64,000 nucleotides of DNA from Shimia thalassica. Lineage in GTDB: Bacteria > Pseudomonadota > Alphaproteobacteria > Rhodobacterales > Rhodobacteraceae. How positions within the stretch are numbered: the stretch's first letter is position 1; every line of letters begins with the position of its first letter. Positions 1-8,387 of this stretch are shown one piece after another. A program made the position numbers and the translations under genes. Location of the stretch: contig NZ_CYTW01000002.1 of NCBI RefSeq assembly GCF_001458215.1, positions 186,001 to 250,000 on the forward strand, written 5' to 3'. The notes below the pieces were generated by a model that was given only the letters and a program-made list of their open reading frames with translations, was not told the DNA's origin and did no database searches.

Positions 1-1248
1 ATCGCCGCCGCACCGGGCCGCTTTACACTGAACGGGCGTGATCCGGCGCGATCGATTGAAGTGGGCGGTGACCGCGTGCACTTTGGGACAGGCGGTGCTG
101 CTGTTCAAATTCTTGATGTGGAAACAGGGGACTATCGCCCGACGACGCTTCAGGATCTTTATGACTTCACACGGCTTCAGGATGGTCTTGATAATGTCAG
201 CTGGTTTACACGGTGCTGCGTGGCCTCGGACATGCCGGGGGAATGGTTGCTGGACCTGAACACGGTCTATGCCCTATTGCGCGGGACAACACGGCCCGTG
301 GCCACCTCATTCACCTTGGCCGAACATGTGTCGCCCATCATCGATATGGTCGAACTGGCCGACGGGGCAGGCAGCTTTCAACGCAACCCGTGGATCAAGG
401 CGCATATTTCGCCGGTGATTTCTCCGATGCGGTTTGGAGAAGATGCGGTGGCCGTGGCGTTGGAGTGTATTCGCCACAACATCCCGATCAGCTGTATCAC
501 GGCGGCGCAATCCGGAGCGACAGCACCTGCAACACTGGCAGGGTTTCTGGCGCAATCGCTTGCCGAGACACTGGCTAGCCTTGTGATGGTGCATGTGTAT
601 GCGCCCGGATATCCGATGGTGTTTTCGAACTGGCCTTTGGTGATTGATTTGCGCACTGGTGCCTTTTGTGGCGGCGGCGGAGAAATCAGCGTTATGAACG
701 CGGCCTCGGCCCAGATTTCGAATTGGCTCGGACTGGTCTCGGGCGTTGCCAGCAGCATGACAGATGCCAAGGCTCTGGATGCCCAATACGGCATGGAGAA
801 AGGCATCTCGGCCATGGCGGCAGGGCTCGCTGGCGGAAACCTGATCTATGAAAGTGCGGGCATGAGCGCGTCGCTTTTGGGGGCCTCGTTCGAGGCGTTC
901 CTGCTCGACAATGACATGTTGGCCCACATTTACCGCGCTCTGCGGGGGGTAGAGGTCAGTCAGGACACCTTGGGCTATGACGCCATTGTGGATGCGGTTC
1001 TGGGCGAAGGTCATTTCCTCGGAGGGATGCAGACCATGGGCGCGATGGAGCGGGACTATTTCTATCCCGCGATGGCGGACAGGGACGCGCCGATCACTTG
1101 GTCCGAAAAAGGACGACAGGATGCATGGTCGCGCGCCAATGCGCAGGTGCGCGACCTGCTGGCAAAACCTGATCCGGGGTATCTGGATGCCGCAACCGAC
1201 AAGCGTATTCGCGACAAATTTGATATTCGTCTGGGGGCCGCTGGATGA
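1..1248 (+). CDS. MttB-family methyltransferase, 5'-truncated by window edge
   Basis: The frame is open from base 1 and ends at TGA 1246-1248, so the start lies outside the window and about 415 codons are present. The text reads as the trimethylamine/glycine-betaine:corrinoid methyltransferase (MttB) superfamily, with an early block FTLNGRDPARSIEVGG and a Gly/Ala-rich TIM-barrel body. No internal TAG codon is present, so this is not the pyrrolysine type; such paralogs act on other quaternary amines or unknown methyl donors. It faces a LysR gene six bases downstream and shares its neighbourhood with a HisD-family dehydrogenase, which suggests a small osmolyte or sulfonate catabolic locus. The substrate cannot be told from sequence. 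Confidence 0.85.
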   Translation: MAAAPGRFTLNGRDPARSIEVGGDRVHFGTGGAAVQILDVETGDYRPTTLQDLYDFTRLQDGLDNVSWFTRCCVASDMPGEWLLDLNTVYALLRGTTRPVATSFTLAEHVSPIIDMVELADGAGSFQRNPWIKAHISPVISPMRFGEDAVAVALECIRHNIPISCITAAQSGATAPATLAGFLAQSLAETLASLVMVHVYAPGYPMVFSNWPLVIDLRTGAFCGGGGEISVMNAASAQISNWLGLVSGVASSMTDAKALDAQYGMEKGISAMAAGLAGGNLIYESAGMSASLLGASFEAFLLDNDMLAHIYRALRGVEVSQDTLGYDAIVDAVLGEGHFLGGMQTMGAMERDYFYPAMADRDAPITWSEKGRQDAWSRANAQVRDLLAKPDPGYLDAATDKRIRDKFDIRLGAAG

Positions 1249-1253
1249 TCCGG

Positions 1254-2219
1254 TTAGCCGTCCAGCACGCGCAGGTCTCCCTCCAGCCAAGGCAGGGTGC
1301 GCAGGGCCGGATCGATGATCTGTGCCTGAACAAGGCGCCGCATCGTGTGCGCCACGTCACGTGGTACGCGATCCGCCCAATCCGCGCTGGCATAAAGCGA
1401 AATGTTGCGGCTGAACGGCTTGAAGGGCAGGGGGTGCGCCTCGACCTGTTCATGGAACCGCGCCGCGCGCATGTATCCCAACGGAGTCGTCACCGCCCAA
1501 CCGATGCCGCGCGACACCAGCGCCATCAACGACAGGTGGCTGCCGATTTCGAACCGTTCGGCAAAGGTCAGCTTCTGACGCGCCAGATGGGCTTCGATCT
1601 GGCGGCTGATCAATTGTTCGCGCTCGTATCGCAGCAGCGGAAACCCCTCGAGCGTCGCGAGCATATCAGGCCCCTTGGGCAGTTTGCCACGTGGCGCAAC
1701 CAACACGAACGGATCCCGAACCAACGGGTATTCGGCAACACCGTCCAACACTTCGCCGGTGCTTGCGGAAACGCCGATATGCAAACGGCGCTCTTTCATC
1801 GCCGTGGTGATTTCATGACTGGGTGCCGTGATCAGCTTGAACCGGCACCGCGTGAGGCTTTCGGCCAGAACAGTGACCAGTCGCGGCGTCAGATCATTGT
1901 CAAAGTCGTCGATGATTCCCATGTTCAGCGTCGTAAGATGGGTCAGGTCCATGACCGTCAGTTCCGATTGAGCCAACCGGAGTTCCGACAAAACGCTTTC
2001 CGTGCGGGTCAGAAAACTGCGACCGGCCGAGGTCAGCTGCATCGGGCGTTTGCCATGATCCACAAGGTCGGTGCCCAGAGATTTCTCAAGGTTGCGCAGC
2101 TGTTGGCTAACCGCAGGTTGAGACAGACCCGTGATTTCGGCGGCCTGTGCCACCGACCCCGACGCGGCCAATGCCTCGAATACTTCCAAACCCCGCAGGG
2201 TTACGCCTTTCATCAGCAT
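1254..2219 (-). CDS. LysR-family transcriptional regulator
   Basis: 321-residue LysR regulator. The N-terminal winged helix-turn-helix is clear (residues about 5-60, with GSVAQAAEITGLSQPAVSQQ), followed by a periplasmic-binding-like effector domain. The frame is open further upstream, but ATG 2219 is preferred because AACAGGAGA lies seven bases before it and the protein then begins at the usual LysR position. It is divergent from the HisD-family dehydrogenase at 2312 (92-base spacer) and convergent with the MttB gene, so it probably controls the dehydrogenase. The inducer is unknown. Confidence 0.9.
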   Translation of the reverse strand: MLMKGVTLRGLEVFEALAASGSVAQAAEITGLSQPAVSQQLRNLEKSLGTDLVDHGKRPMQLTSAGRSFLTRTESVLSELRLAQSELTVMDLTHLTTLNMGIIDDFDNDLTPRLVTVLAESLTRCRFKLITAPSHEITTAMKERRLHIGVSASTGEVLDGVAEYPLVRDPFVLVAPRGKLPKGPDMLATLEGFPLLRYEREQLISRQIEAHLARQKLTFAERFEIGSHLSLMALVSRGIGWAVTTPLGYMRAARFHEQVEAHPLPFKPFSRNISLYASADWADRVPRDVAHTMRRLVQAQIIDPALRTLPWLEGDLRVLDG

Positions 2220-2311
2220 TGTGCGTCTCCTGTTAGATTTGCCTTTTTTGAAACTACAAGCGCATCGCGTCAAGATCGCCTGCTCGTTCCCACCCAAATG
2301 GAATACCCATC

Positions 2312-3619
2312 ATGACAGTACGTTACCTGAAATCGTCGACTGGTCTAGCACCTGAAAACCAATCTGACACAAATGACATTGTTCAGATCATGCTGGCCCG
2401 CATCCAGACCGGAAAAGAGCAAGTGGTCAAGGACTATGCGCGTACCTTGGACGGGTGGACCGGTGAGATTGAAGTCACCCGCGAGATGATGGCCGAAGCC
2501 GAGCACAAACTGCCCCAATCCGTGCGTGACGACATACGATATGCGCATGAAAATATCCGGAACTTCGCCGAGGCGCAGCTGGCGAGTATTTCAGAATTTG
2601 AAACAGAGTTGCGCCCGGGTTTGTGGGCAGGGCAGCGATTGATCCCGCTTTCTTCGGCCGGATGTTACGTGCCGGGCGGACGTTATAGCCACATTGCAAG
2701 TGCCTTGATGACAATCACCACAGCCAAAGTCGCGGGCGTGTCAGATATCACGGCGTGTTCCCCGCCGCGTCCGGGTGAAGGTATTCCGGCGGCCATCCTC
2801 TATGCCATGGGGATCGCGGGGGCGGACCGCGCCTTGGCGCTTGGCGGGGTACAGGGGGTTGCCGCAATGGCCGGAGGCATGTTCGGTGCCAAGCCCGCCG
2901 ATATTCTCGTTGGACCGGGAAACCAGTTTGTCGCCGAGGCCAAACGCCAGATGTTTGGCGAGGTGGGCATTGATATGTTCGCGGGTCCCACAGATACGAT
3001 GATCCTTGCGGACGCTTCGGCGGATCCGGAACTGGTCGCTTGGGATTTGGTGGGACAGGCCGAACACGGGTTTAACTCGCCAGTGTGGTTCGCAACGGAT
3101 GATCTGGCTCTTGCCGAGGCGGTTATGGCTCTGGTGCCCGGCTTGATTGCGGAACTGCCCGAACCAAACCGCAGCAGCGCGCAGCAGGCATGGGATGCGC
3201 TGGGCGAGGTGATGCTGTGTGCGGACCGTGAAGAGGTCGCCGCGATGGCCGATCAATATGGCCCGGAACACCTGCATGTTCAGGCCGCGGATCTTGATTG
3301 GTGGAAGATGCGTTTGCGCAGCTACGGGTCGTTGTTTCTAGGCGAGGAAACAACCGTGCCATTCGGAGATAAGGCATCGGGGCCCAACCACGTTTTGCCG
3401 ACATCAGGGGCCGCGCGCTATACCGGCGGATTGTCTGTGCACAAATTCCTCAAGACGGTCACGTGGCAGCGCGTCGAAGACCAGGCCCTGCCTGATCTGG
3501 CGCGGATCAGTGCAAGCATTTCGCGACTGGAAGGCATGGAAGGCCATGCGCGCAGCGCGGAAATTCGATTGGAAAAATTCACGGCACCGCCAAAGCGTGT
3601 CGTCAACGGTGCCGGATAA
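2312..3619 (+). CDS. Histidinol dehydrogenase-family enzyme, HpsN-like (sulfopropanediol dehydrogenase)
   Basis: 435 residues, full length for the HisD fold (NAD-dependent, zinc, two successive alcohol/aldehyde oxidations). Metal and catalytic residues of HisD are kept: the GQAEHG block (Gln and His ligands), YGPEHL, PFGDKASGPNHVLP (Asp ligand) and EGHARS near the C-terminus. No other his genes are nearby and a LysR gene is divergent. In roseobacters this context is typical of HpsN, which oxidises R-2,3-dihydroxypropane-1-sulfonate to sulfolactate. The family assignment is firm; the sulfonate substrate is inferred. Transport genes and the other hps genes are not in the window. Confidence 0.8.
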   Translation: MTVRYLKSSTGLAPENQSDTNDIVQIMLARIQTGKEQVVKDYARTLDGWTGEIEVTREMMAEAEHKLPQSVRDDIRYAHENIRNFAEAQLASISEFETELRPGLWAGQRLIPLSSAGCYVPGGRYSHIASALMTITTAKVAGVSDITACSPPRPGEGIPAAILYAMGIAGADRALALGGVQGVAAMAGGMFGAKPADILVGPGNQFVAEAKRQMFGEVGIDMFAGPTDTMILADASADPELVAWDLVGQAEHGFNSPVWFATDDLALAEAVMALVPGLIAELPEPNRSSAQQAWDALGEVMLCADREEVAAMADQYGPEHLHVQAADLDWWKMRLRSYGSLFLGEETTVPFGDKASGPNHVLPTSGAARYTGGLSVHKFLKTVTWQRVEDQALPDLARISASISRLEGMEGHARSAEIRLEKFTAPPKRVVNGAG

Positions 3620-3634
3620 ATTCGCAGAAGGGCG

Positions 3635-3958
3635 TTACTTTTTCAGGTGGCTGCAGCTTGCTGCAACCACGCCGCCAAATTCGCTGTACCGCTTCCAAAA
3701 GTCTTCGTGACTGCGGTTGTCCGATTGTCGGATTTCCTGCGCTTTGTGCGGATCTGAAAAGAACGATGCGGCCATTTTCTGATCCCGACGGGTCAGGTTC
3801 TGGTCAGCGACATTCTGGATGCAACGGCACAAGTTGCGCGATTTTGCCTTGCGATCTGATTGCATGCAGGCGTTGGAAATTCTTCCGGCGTCTGCCGTGC
3901 TTATCGCAATAGGAGAGATCAACGCTGCGATCAGGGCGGTTTTCAATACTGTTTTCAT
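3635..3958 (-). CDS. Small exported Cys-containing protein
   Basis: 107 residues beginning MKTVLKTALIAALISP with a signal peptide ending near ADA. The mature part has three cysteines in its first third (ACMQSDRK and LCRCIQ) and one near the C-terminus (ASCSHLKK), which suggests two disulfides in the periplasm. ATG 3958 is chosen over an upstream in-frame start because the signal peptide begins there and GAGG lies just before it. Similar small roseobacter proteins are sometimes labelled arginine transporter in databases; nothing here supports transport. Function unknown. Confidence 0.7.
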   Translation of the reverse strand: MKTVLKTALIAALISPIAISTADAGRISNACMQSDRKAKSRNLCRCIQNVADQNLTRRDQKMAASFFSDPHKAQEIRQSDNRSHEDFWKRYSEFGGVVAASCSHLKK

Positions 3959-4076
3959 GGGCTGCCTCAGTCCGTGGTGTGTGTCATGCGCCGTGTTTTC
4001 ACGATGTCCATGACCGGAATCTGCGCGTATTATGTGACAAAAAATCAAGAAATTCAATTCGACTCAGGGTCGCAAT

Positions 4077-4730
4077 TTAGAAAGAATACCAGAGGCCGAT
4101 ATTCACGTTCGGAACAGGGCTTTGGCTCTTTTGAACAAGGCCTGATATCACATGAAGACCGGGTTTGATCTGATACGCCCCGCCAAAACCGACAGAGTGA
4201 TAGCGTTCCCCTAAAGAGGTTCGTTCAGAGGTGACTTGCAGCAAAAGCTTTGAGTCGCGGGTCAGGTTGAGCCCGACAGTGCCTTCCGCCTTGCCCAACC
4301 AGAATGCATTGTCGGGCGCATAGGTTAAAAACAGGTCAAGCGTTGCCCAACCGGTTTGGTTGAACACGGAATAGCCGCGCCCGATAGACAATCCGGGGCG
4401 CACAACAAAGGTCCGCCCCGTGGGGATCTGCGCCGTGCCAATGGCCATTTCTGCGGAAACTTTCCATTGGCTTTCACCCGAAAAGATTGGGCGATGTAAA
4501 TAGGCAAGGGCCGAGCCGCTGCCGTGTAGATCGGCGCCTGCATCAAGGCCAACGGTCCACAGGTCAGACAGCCCATATTCAAAGTACAAAGAAGAGTAAG
4601 GGCGGGTTTCTCCGGTCAGATAAGGGGCCTCGTAGCTGAGCGCGACAAAGCTCTTTCCGGCACCTCTTGGCCATGGCCCGGCGTGGCAGGTCTGTGAAAT
4701 CAACAAAAGAACAATCAGAAGCCGGATCAT
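4077..4730 (-). CDS. Predicted outer-membrane beta-barrel protein
   Basis: 217 residues with a short signal peptide (cleavage after SQTCHA). The rest alternates aromatic and small polar residues in strand-like stretches and ends ...NIGLWYSF; a C-terminal Phe after such a strand is the usual insertion signal of Gram-negative beta-barrels. No lipobox is present. The gene stands alone between a small exported-protein gene on the same strand and a divergent ABM-domain gene. Function unknown. Confidence 0.65.
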   Translation of the reverse strand: MIRLLIVLLLISQTCHAGPWPRGAGKSFVALSYEAPYLTGETRPYSSLYFEYGLSDLWTVGLDAGADLHGSGSALAYLHRPIFSGESQWKVSAEMAIGTAQIPTGRTFVVRPGLSIGRGYSVFNQTGWATLDLFLTYAPDNAFWLGKAEGTVGLNLTRDSKLLLQVTSERTSLGERYHSVGFGGAYQIKPGLHVISGLVQKSQSPVPNVNIGLWYSF

Positions 4731-4871
4731 GAAAACCTCTGATTAACCTTCTGGGCGATATGGTGAATTTTTGGTTAACGCTCATGAGGTCTTTGGGCCG
4801 CAGTCTTTCAAAAAGCCTAGCCAGTTTCAACTTTGCTGCGCTAAGCTTGAATTTCAGAGGAGATGAGACAG

Positions 4872-5192
4872 ATGCCACATATAGACCAGAATGCTGAGCT
4901 GCAGACCGTTATCACGACCTTCGAAATGACTCCGGGCACATGTCAGGATTTGCTGGAAGCCCTACAAGACGCCTATGACAACTTTATTTCAAAGCAGCCG
5001 GGTTTTATCGCAGCGGGTTTGCATGTGAACGATGCGCAGACGCGTATCGCCAACTACTCGCAATGGCGCAGACGCGAAGATTTTCAGGCGATGCTGCGCT
5101 CGGACGAAATGAGAGAGCGGAACCGCAAGATTAATCTTCTGTGCCGCAGCTTTGAACCGGTTATGTATGATGTCGTGCAGGCTTACGGCTGA
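4872..5192 (+). CDS. Antibiotic biosynthesis monooxygenase (ABM) domain protein
   Basis: 106 residues forming one ABM/dimeric ferredoxin-like domain, with the GFIAAGLHVNDAQTRIANYSQW strand-and-turn region (shown only in part: GFIAAGLH, then NYSQW) and RREDFQAML helix. Such proteins are small dimeric oxidoreductases or heme-degrading enzymes, and many are of unknown role. ATG 4872 is chosen over ATG 4863 because AGGAGA at 4858-4863 overlaps the earlier start but sits eight bases before the later one. No operon partner. Confidence 0.7.
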   Translation: MPHIDQNAELQTVITTFEMTPGTCQDLLEALQDAYDNFISKQPGFIAAGLHVNDAQTRIANYSQWRRREDFQAMLRSDEMRERNRKINLLCRSFEPVMYDVVQAYG

Positions 5193-5202
5193 AGGCACGA
5201 CC

Positions 5203-5216
5203 CTGACTTGAATCAA
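5203..5216. promoter_or_regulatory. FnrL-like box upstream of tandem usp genes
   Basis: The 14-mer CTGACTTGAATCAA fits the alphaproteobacterial FnrL form TTGAC-N4-ATCAA at nine of ten defined positions. It ends 53 bases before the first usp start, so a class II promoter (box near -41) would start transcription about 20 bases before the gene. The same half-site pattern occurs at 19430 and 43650. Confidence 0.5.
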
Positions 5217-5269
5217 GGATGACCTTGCTGGTGTTTACTAAGCTTGCGTCATGAAAGAGGAGGTGCGCT

Positions 5270-5677
5270 ATGTACAAGAAAATTCTGGTACCTGTGTCAT
5301 TCGACGACGACCGAAATATTGAAGACGCTTTGTCCATTGCCAAAAGGCTTGGCGACGAAGGCAGTTTGATTGTTTTGCTGCACGTAATGGAATTTCTTCC
5401 CTCTTACGCGATCAACTATATTCCGGAAGGCTTTAACGACGAAGCCAAGCTTGCCATTACCGGATCGCTGTCTGAGTTGGCGGTGGGTCTGTCCAATGCC
5501 ACGGTCGAAGTCGTCGAAGGGCATTCGGGGCGGACGATTCTGGACTGGGCGGATGAAAATGCCGTCGATTGCATCGTAATTGCCTCTCACCGTCCCGGTA
5601 TGCAGGACTATTTTTTGGGAAGCACCGCTGCACAGGTCGTGCGCCACGCAAAATGTGCCGTCCACGTCGTGCGTTGA
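5270..5677 (+). CDS. Universal stress protein (UspA family), first of a tandem pair
   Basis: 135-residue single-domain Usp. It begins MYKKILVPVSFDDD (the usual first strand and nucleotide-site Asp) and ends with the phosphate-binding region HRPGMQDYFLGSTAAQVV followed by a CAVHVVR strand. AGGAGG precedes ATG 5270 by seven bases. The next gene, 27 bases on, is a close paralog with the same length and motifs, so the two arose by duplication and are probably co-transcribed from the FnrL-like promoter. Usp proteins bind ATP or related ligands in the cytoplasm and support survival under stress. Confidence 0.92.
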   Translation: MYKKILVPVSFDDDRNIEDALSIAKRLGDEGSLIVLLHVMEFLPSYAINYIPEGFNDEAKLAITGSLSELAVGLSNATVEVVEGHSGRTILDWADENAVDCIVIASHRPGMQDYFLGSTAAQVVRHAKCAVHVVR

Positions 5678-5704
5678 AGGCATCCGTTCAAGAAGGGAAA
5701 AGAC

Positions 5705-6112
5705 ATGTATAAAAACATCCTCGTACCCATCGCATCAGATCACGATCCTTCGTCACCAAAGGCGATTGCCGCAGCCCGCCTTTTGGCGGACGGCGACGCA
5801 CGGATCACCGTGCTGACCGTGATGGAGGCCGTGCCAGAGTATGTCGCTCAGCAATTGCCCAAGGGACAGCTGGCCCATAATGCAATTGAAATCGCAAAAG
5901 GTTTGCGCGCCGAGCTCGAAGGGCAGGACGATATTGTCGTAGAAGTGGTCGAGGGCCATTCCGGGCGCACAATTCTGGAGTGGGCGGAAGAGCATGGTGT
6001 TGACTGTATTGTTATGGCGTCGCATCGTCCGGGTCTAAGTGATTATTTTCTTGGATCGACGGCGGCGCGCGTGGTGCGTCATGCCACTTGTGCCGTTCAT
6101 GTTATGCGATAG
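5705..6112 (+). CDS. Universal stress protein (UspA family), second of a tandem pair
   Basis: 135-residue paralog of the preceding gene. It shares the MYKNILVP start, the VEVVEGHSGRTIL-W block and the SHRPG..DYFLGSTAA nucleotide-binding segment. Divergence is greatest at residues about 10-80, the part expected to set ligand or partner preference. Its stop overlaps the Shine-Dalgarno of the exported-protein gene that follows, so translation of the two is probably coupled. Confidence 0.92.
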   Translation: MYKNILVPIASDHDPSSPKAIAAARLLADGDARITVLTVMEAVPEYVAQQLPKGQLAHNAIEIAKGLRAELEGQDDIVVEVVEGHSGRTILEWAEEHGVDCIVMASHRPGLSDYFLGSTAARVVRHATCAVHVMR

Positions 6113-6121
6113 GAGAGTAGC

Positions 6122-6631
6122 TTGAGCTTTTTCACCCGGTTAGCTTCTGGTTTCGCCGTGGCCTGTGCTTTGTTTGCGGCGGCGCCAGCGCTTTCGCAGG
6201 GAGCAGAGGGCGCTGGTTTGTCACCATCCCAGACGGCACGTGTTGTCAGTATTCTGGACACGGGGTTTGCTTCGTGTGCGTCGGCAGCCCCGGTTTATCG
6301 GTTGGACTGTTTTAGCCAGGTGTATCGCAACGGATCCAAATTACTGGCCAATAACGCCAGCTACTGGGAAGCCGAAGTCGCGCTCACACGTGTTGGTCGC
6401 AACCTTTACACATTTGTTCGGGCGAACACTGATGCAAAGGCGGGTCGTATCCGGCTCGAAGGGTTCCGTCTAAAGGCTGTTTCTGAAGCCAAGATGCCCG
6501 AGGCGGAAAAGCTTTATGCAACGAATATTGCACGCGCCATCGTCCTTTTGCGCGGCGGTGGAGAAGCGGAAGAAACCTATTTTGGTCCAATCGCAGACGA
6601 AGTTGCCAAGTATCCAAAATTGATCCCATGA
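6122..6631 (+). CDS. Exported protein of unknown function, TTG start
   Basis: 169 residues with a signal peptide (hydrophobic core about 8-22, cleavage near ALS-QG). The mature part has two cysteines (FASCASA and LDCFSQ) that could form a disulfide, and is otherwise helical. The start is TTG 6122, supported by AGGAGAG at 6111-6117 overlapping the usp stop. No family was recognised. Position downstream of the usp genes and before an exported rhodanese suggests an envelope stress or redox role, but this is context only. Confidence 0.65.
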   Translation: MSFFTRLASGFAVACALFAAAPALSQGAEGAGLSPSQTARVVSILDTGFASCASAAPVYRLDCFSQVYRNGSKLLANNASYWEAEVALTRVGRNLYTFVRANTDAKAGRIRLEGFRLKAVSEAKMPEAEKLYATNIARAIVLLRGGGEAEETYFGPIADEVAKYPKLIP

Positions 6632-6677
6632 GTCGGCAAAGGCTCATCGTGAACTAGAATATTCAAGGAAGTTTCCC

Positions 6678-7265
6678 ATGAAACGCATTGCTCTAACGTT
6701 CGCAGCCGTGCTGGCTGCTGCACCTGTTGTCGCGGAAGAAGGCGAAGTCGGCATTCGGCCGGATATCCTGTCTGTCACCGTCCAGACCGAAAGCGGCCCC
6801 ATCGAGATCGAGCGCATTCAGGACACGGAGAACCGCATTCAAGGCGATTGGGCCAAGACATCGCGCAACTGTCCGAACTTTTGTGTTCAGCCCATGTCAC
6901 CGGCCCCCGGCGTGACGACCATCGGAGAGTTGGAACTGCTTGCCCTGTTGCAGGATGAAGATGCCGTTGTCGTCGACAGCCGTGTGGCACGCTGGTTCGA
7001 TGATGGCGCAATTCCGGGCGCGGTGCATATCCCCTATACAGAAGCGGCGGACCGTCTGGATGAACTCGGCTGTGAGATCGATTTCGAAGGTTTCGACTGT
7101 GCGAATGCCAAACCCGTCGCCCTCTACTGCAATGGCAACTGGTGTGGTCAATCCCCCACTGCGATACGACGGATGATCGAAGCAGGCTATCCTGCGGAAA
7201 AGATCTATTACTACCGTGGCGGAATGCAGGCTTGGCGGATGCTGGGGCTGACTGTAACCCAGTAA
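6678..7265 (+). CDS. Periplasmic rhodanese-like sulfurtransferase
   Basis: 195 residues: signal peptide (cleavage near VVA-EE), an extension of about 60 residues with a CPNFC pair, then a rhodanese domain. The active-site loop is YCNGNWCGQSP, with the catalytic Cys expected in this loop and a second Cys close by, as in PQQ-dependent-catabolism-type rhodaneses. The GAVHIPY and YYRGGMQAW landmarks of the fold are clear. It follows the exported protein by 46 bases on the same strand. Likely moves sulfane sulfur or acts in periplasmic thiol chemistry. Confidence 0.82.
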   Translation: MKRIALTFAAVLAAAPVVAEEGEVGIRPDILSVTVQTESGPIEIERIQDTENRIQGDWAKTSRNCPNFCVQPMSPAPGVTTIGELELLALLQDEDAVVVDSRVARWFDDGAIPGAVHIPYTEAADRLDELGCEIDFEGFDCANAKPVALYCNGNWCGQSPTAIRRMIEAGYPAEKIYYYRGGMQAWRMLGLTVTQ

Positions 7266-7283
7266 TAGCCAAACCTGTCTAGG

Positions 7284-7787
7284 TTATGGCGTCGGGTGTG
7301 CAGGGGCGAAATCGCTTGCAGCAAAGACATATGCCTTGCCAAACCCGCCATTCATAAACCCTTGGGTGATTTCGAAACGAACAAACTGAAAGTCGGCAAA
7401 GTCGACATACAGTTTTGCCTTTGGTCGGGCCGCCAGATAATGCGACCGCATTTCGGTGTGGGCGGCCCCGTCTCGGTCGAGGAAAACAGCGCGGCACTGC
7501 AAAGTCAGTCTTGGATGCGTCAGCGGATCACCTTTGGCACCCGGTTCACCCAGCAAAAGCGAGCAACGCGGATCAGACCGCAACGCAGCCGTATGGCCGG
7601 ACAAGGAAGATATGAGGGTCACCGGTGAACCATCAGGAGCAGGGGCCACAGCGATGCGCGTGACGGATGGCCCAGAGGTGACAGGATCAAGAACGCCCAA
7701 AGCAGCAAAGGCTGCATTTTCGATGAGATCACGAGCCTGCGAGACCGCTGCTTCATCTGTGGGGCGTAACGTGTTGTCTTTCGCCAT
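7284..7787 (-). CDS. Pyridoxamine 5'-phosphate oxidase-fold protein, HugZ-like
   Basis: 167 residues with a split-barrel flavin-binding fold: an N-terminal helix (ARDLIENAAFAALG), the SVTRIAVAP strand, and the LISSLSGHTAALRSDPRCSLLL region typical of HugZ-type proteins. It lacks the C-terminal DUF2470 part of full HugZ. Members bind FMN, F420 or heme. Convergent with the rhodanese gene (18-base gap), which has a weak AACCT/AGGTT hairpin at its end. Confidence 0.75.
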   Translation of the reverse strand: MAKDNTLRPTDEAAVSQARDLIENAAFAALGVLDPVTSGPSVTRIAVAPAPDGSPVTLISSLSGHTAALRSDPRCSLLLGEPGAKGDPLTHPRLTLQCRAVFLDRDGAAHTEMRSHYLAARPKAKLYVDFADFQFVRFEITQGFMNGGFGKAYVFAASDFAPAHPTP

Positions 7788-7886
7788 GGTTGTCGCCTTT
7801 TAAAAAGTTTTCGGCGCGGTATCCTAAGTTCCCTAGCTTCGTCATCCCTACCTACATCATGCATCGTAGGAGAGAAAAGGGATCAA

Positions 7887-8378
7887 ATGACTGTTGGGCT
7901 GCTCATAGGCGCATGTTGCGTCGTGTTGGTTCTTGGCTTTGTTCTTTTCATGTCCGTTACCAACCGTCGGTCCACATTTGCCCGCAAGGGGGCGTGGACC
8001 CGATTTTGTGCCGTGGGCAGGGACTGTCAGCTGTCGGAAGAGGCGGGCCAATTCGTTGTCACCGCCTTTGATAGCAACGAAAATATCCTGTGCCGTCGCC
8101 GATTTGCGGATCGCAACCAGACCATCAGCTTTGCGCAATTTCTTTTCGGGCAGTCACGTCTTGGGGATGTGACGCGCCACGAAGACAGCCAGACAAACCT
8201 CGTTTTGGTCTGCAAAAGCCAGCGAGGCCGGAAAAAACAGCAGGCCACGCGGGTAGAAATAACCGCAAAGAAGTGGCGTCCGGCAAAAGCCACGCTTTGG
8301 GTTGTGAAACCCTCAAGCGCGCGTGGCCTTGAACGACTTCCGCCTCAGATCATCAAGAAACCGCAATCAAGGCGGTGA
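7887..8378 (+). CDS. Hypothetical single-pass membrane protein
   Basis: 163 residues. Residues about 3-22 are a strongly hydrophobic segment, followed by a basic, Arg/Lys-rich cytoplasmic part (pI clearly high). GGGA precedes ATG 7887 by four bases, and AGGAGAG lies further upstream. No family was recognised. The 99-base spacer to the divergent PNPOx gene could hold promoters for both. An antisense frame over the same bases is also open for part of the length, so the coding call is moderate. Confidence 0.5.
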   Translation: MTVGLLIGACCVVLVLGFVLFMSVTNRRSTFARKGAWTRFCAVGRDCQLSEEAGQFVVTAFDSNENILCRRRFADRNQTISFAQFLFGQSRLGDVTRHEDSQTNLVLVCKSQRGRKKQQATRVEITAKKWRPAKATLWVVKPSSARGLERLPPQIIKKPQSRR

Positions 8379-8387
8379 CCCAATCGG

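Noticed and set aside
1-1248. Pyrrolysine-type trimethylamine methyltransferase
   Set aside because: No in-frame TAG codon within the visible gene.
307-1290. Minus-strand frame of over 300 codons antisense to the MttB-family gene
   Set aside because: Arg/His-rich shadow of a clear enzyme gene.
1245-2315. Plus-strand frame of 356 codons antisense to the LysR gene
   Set aside because: No fold signature; the LysR gene on the other strand has a ribosome site and a helix-turn-helix.
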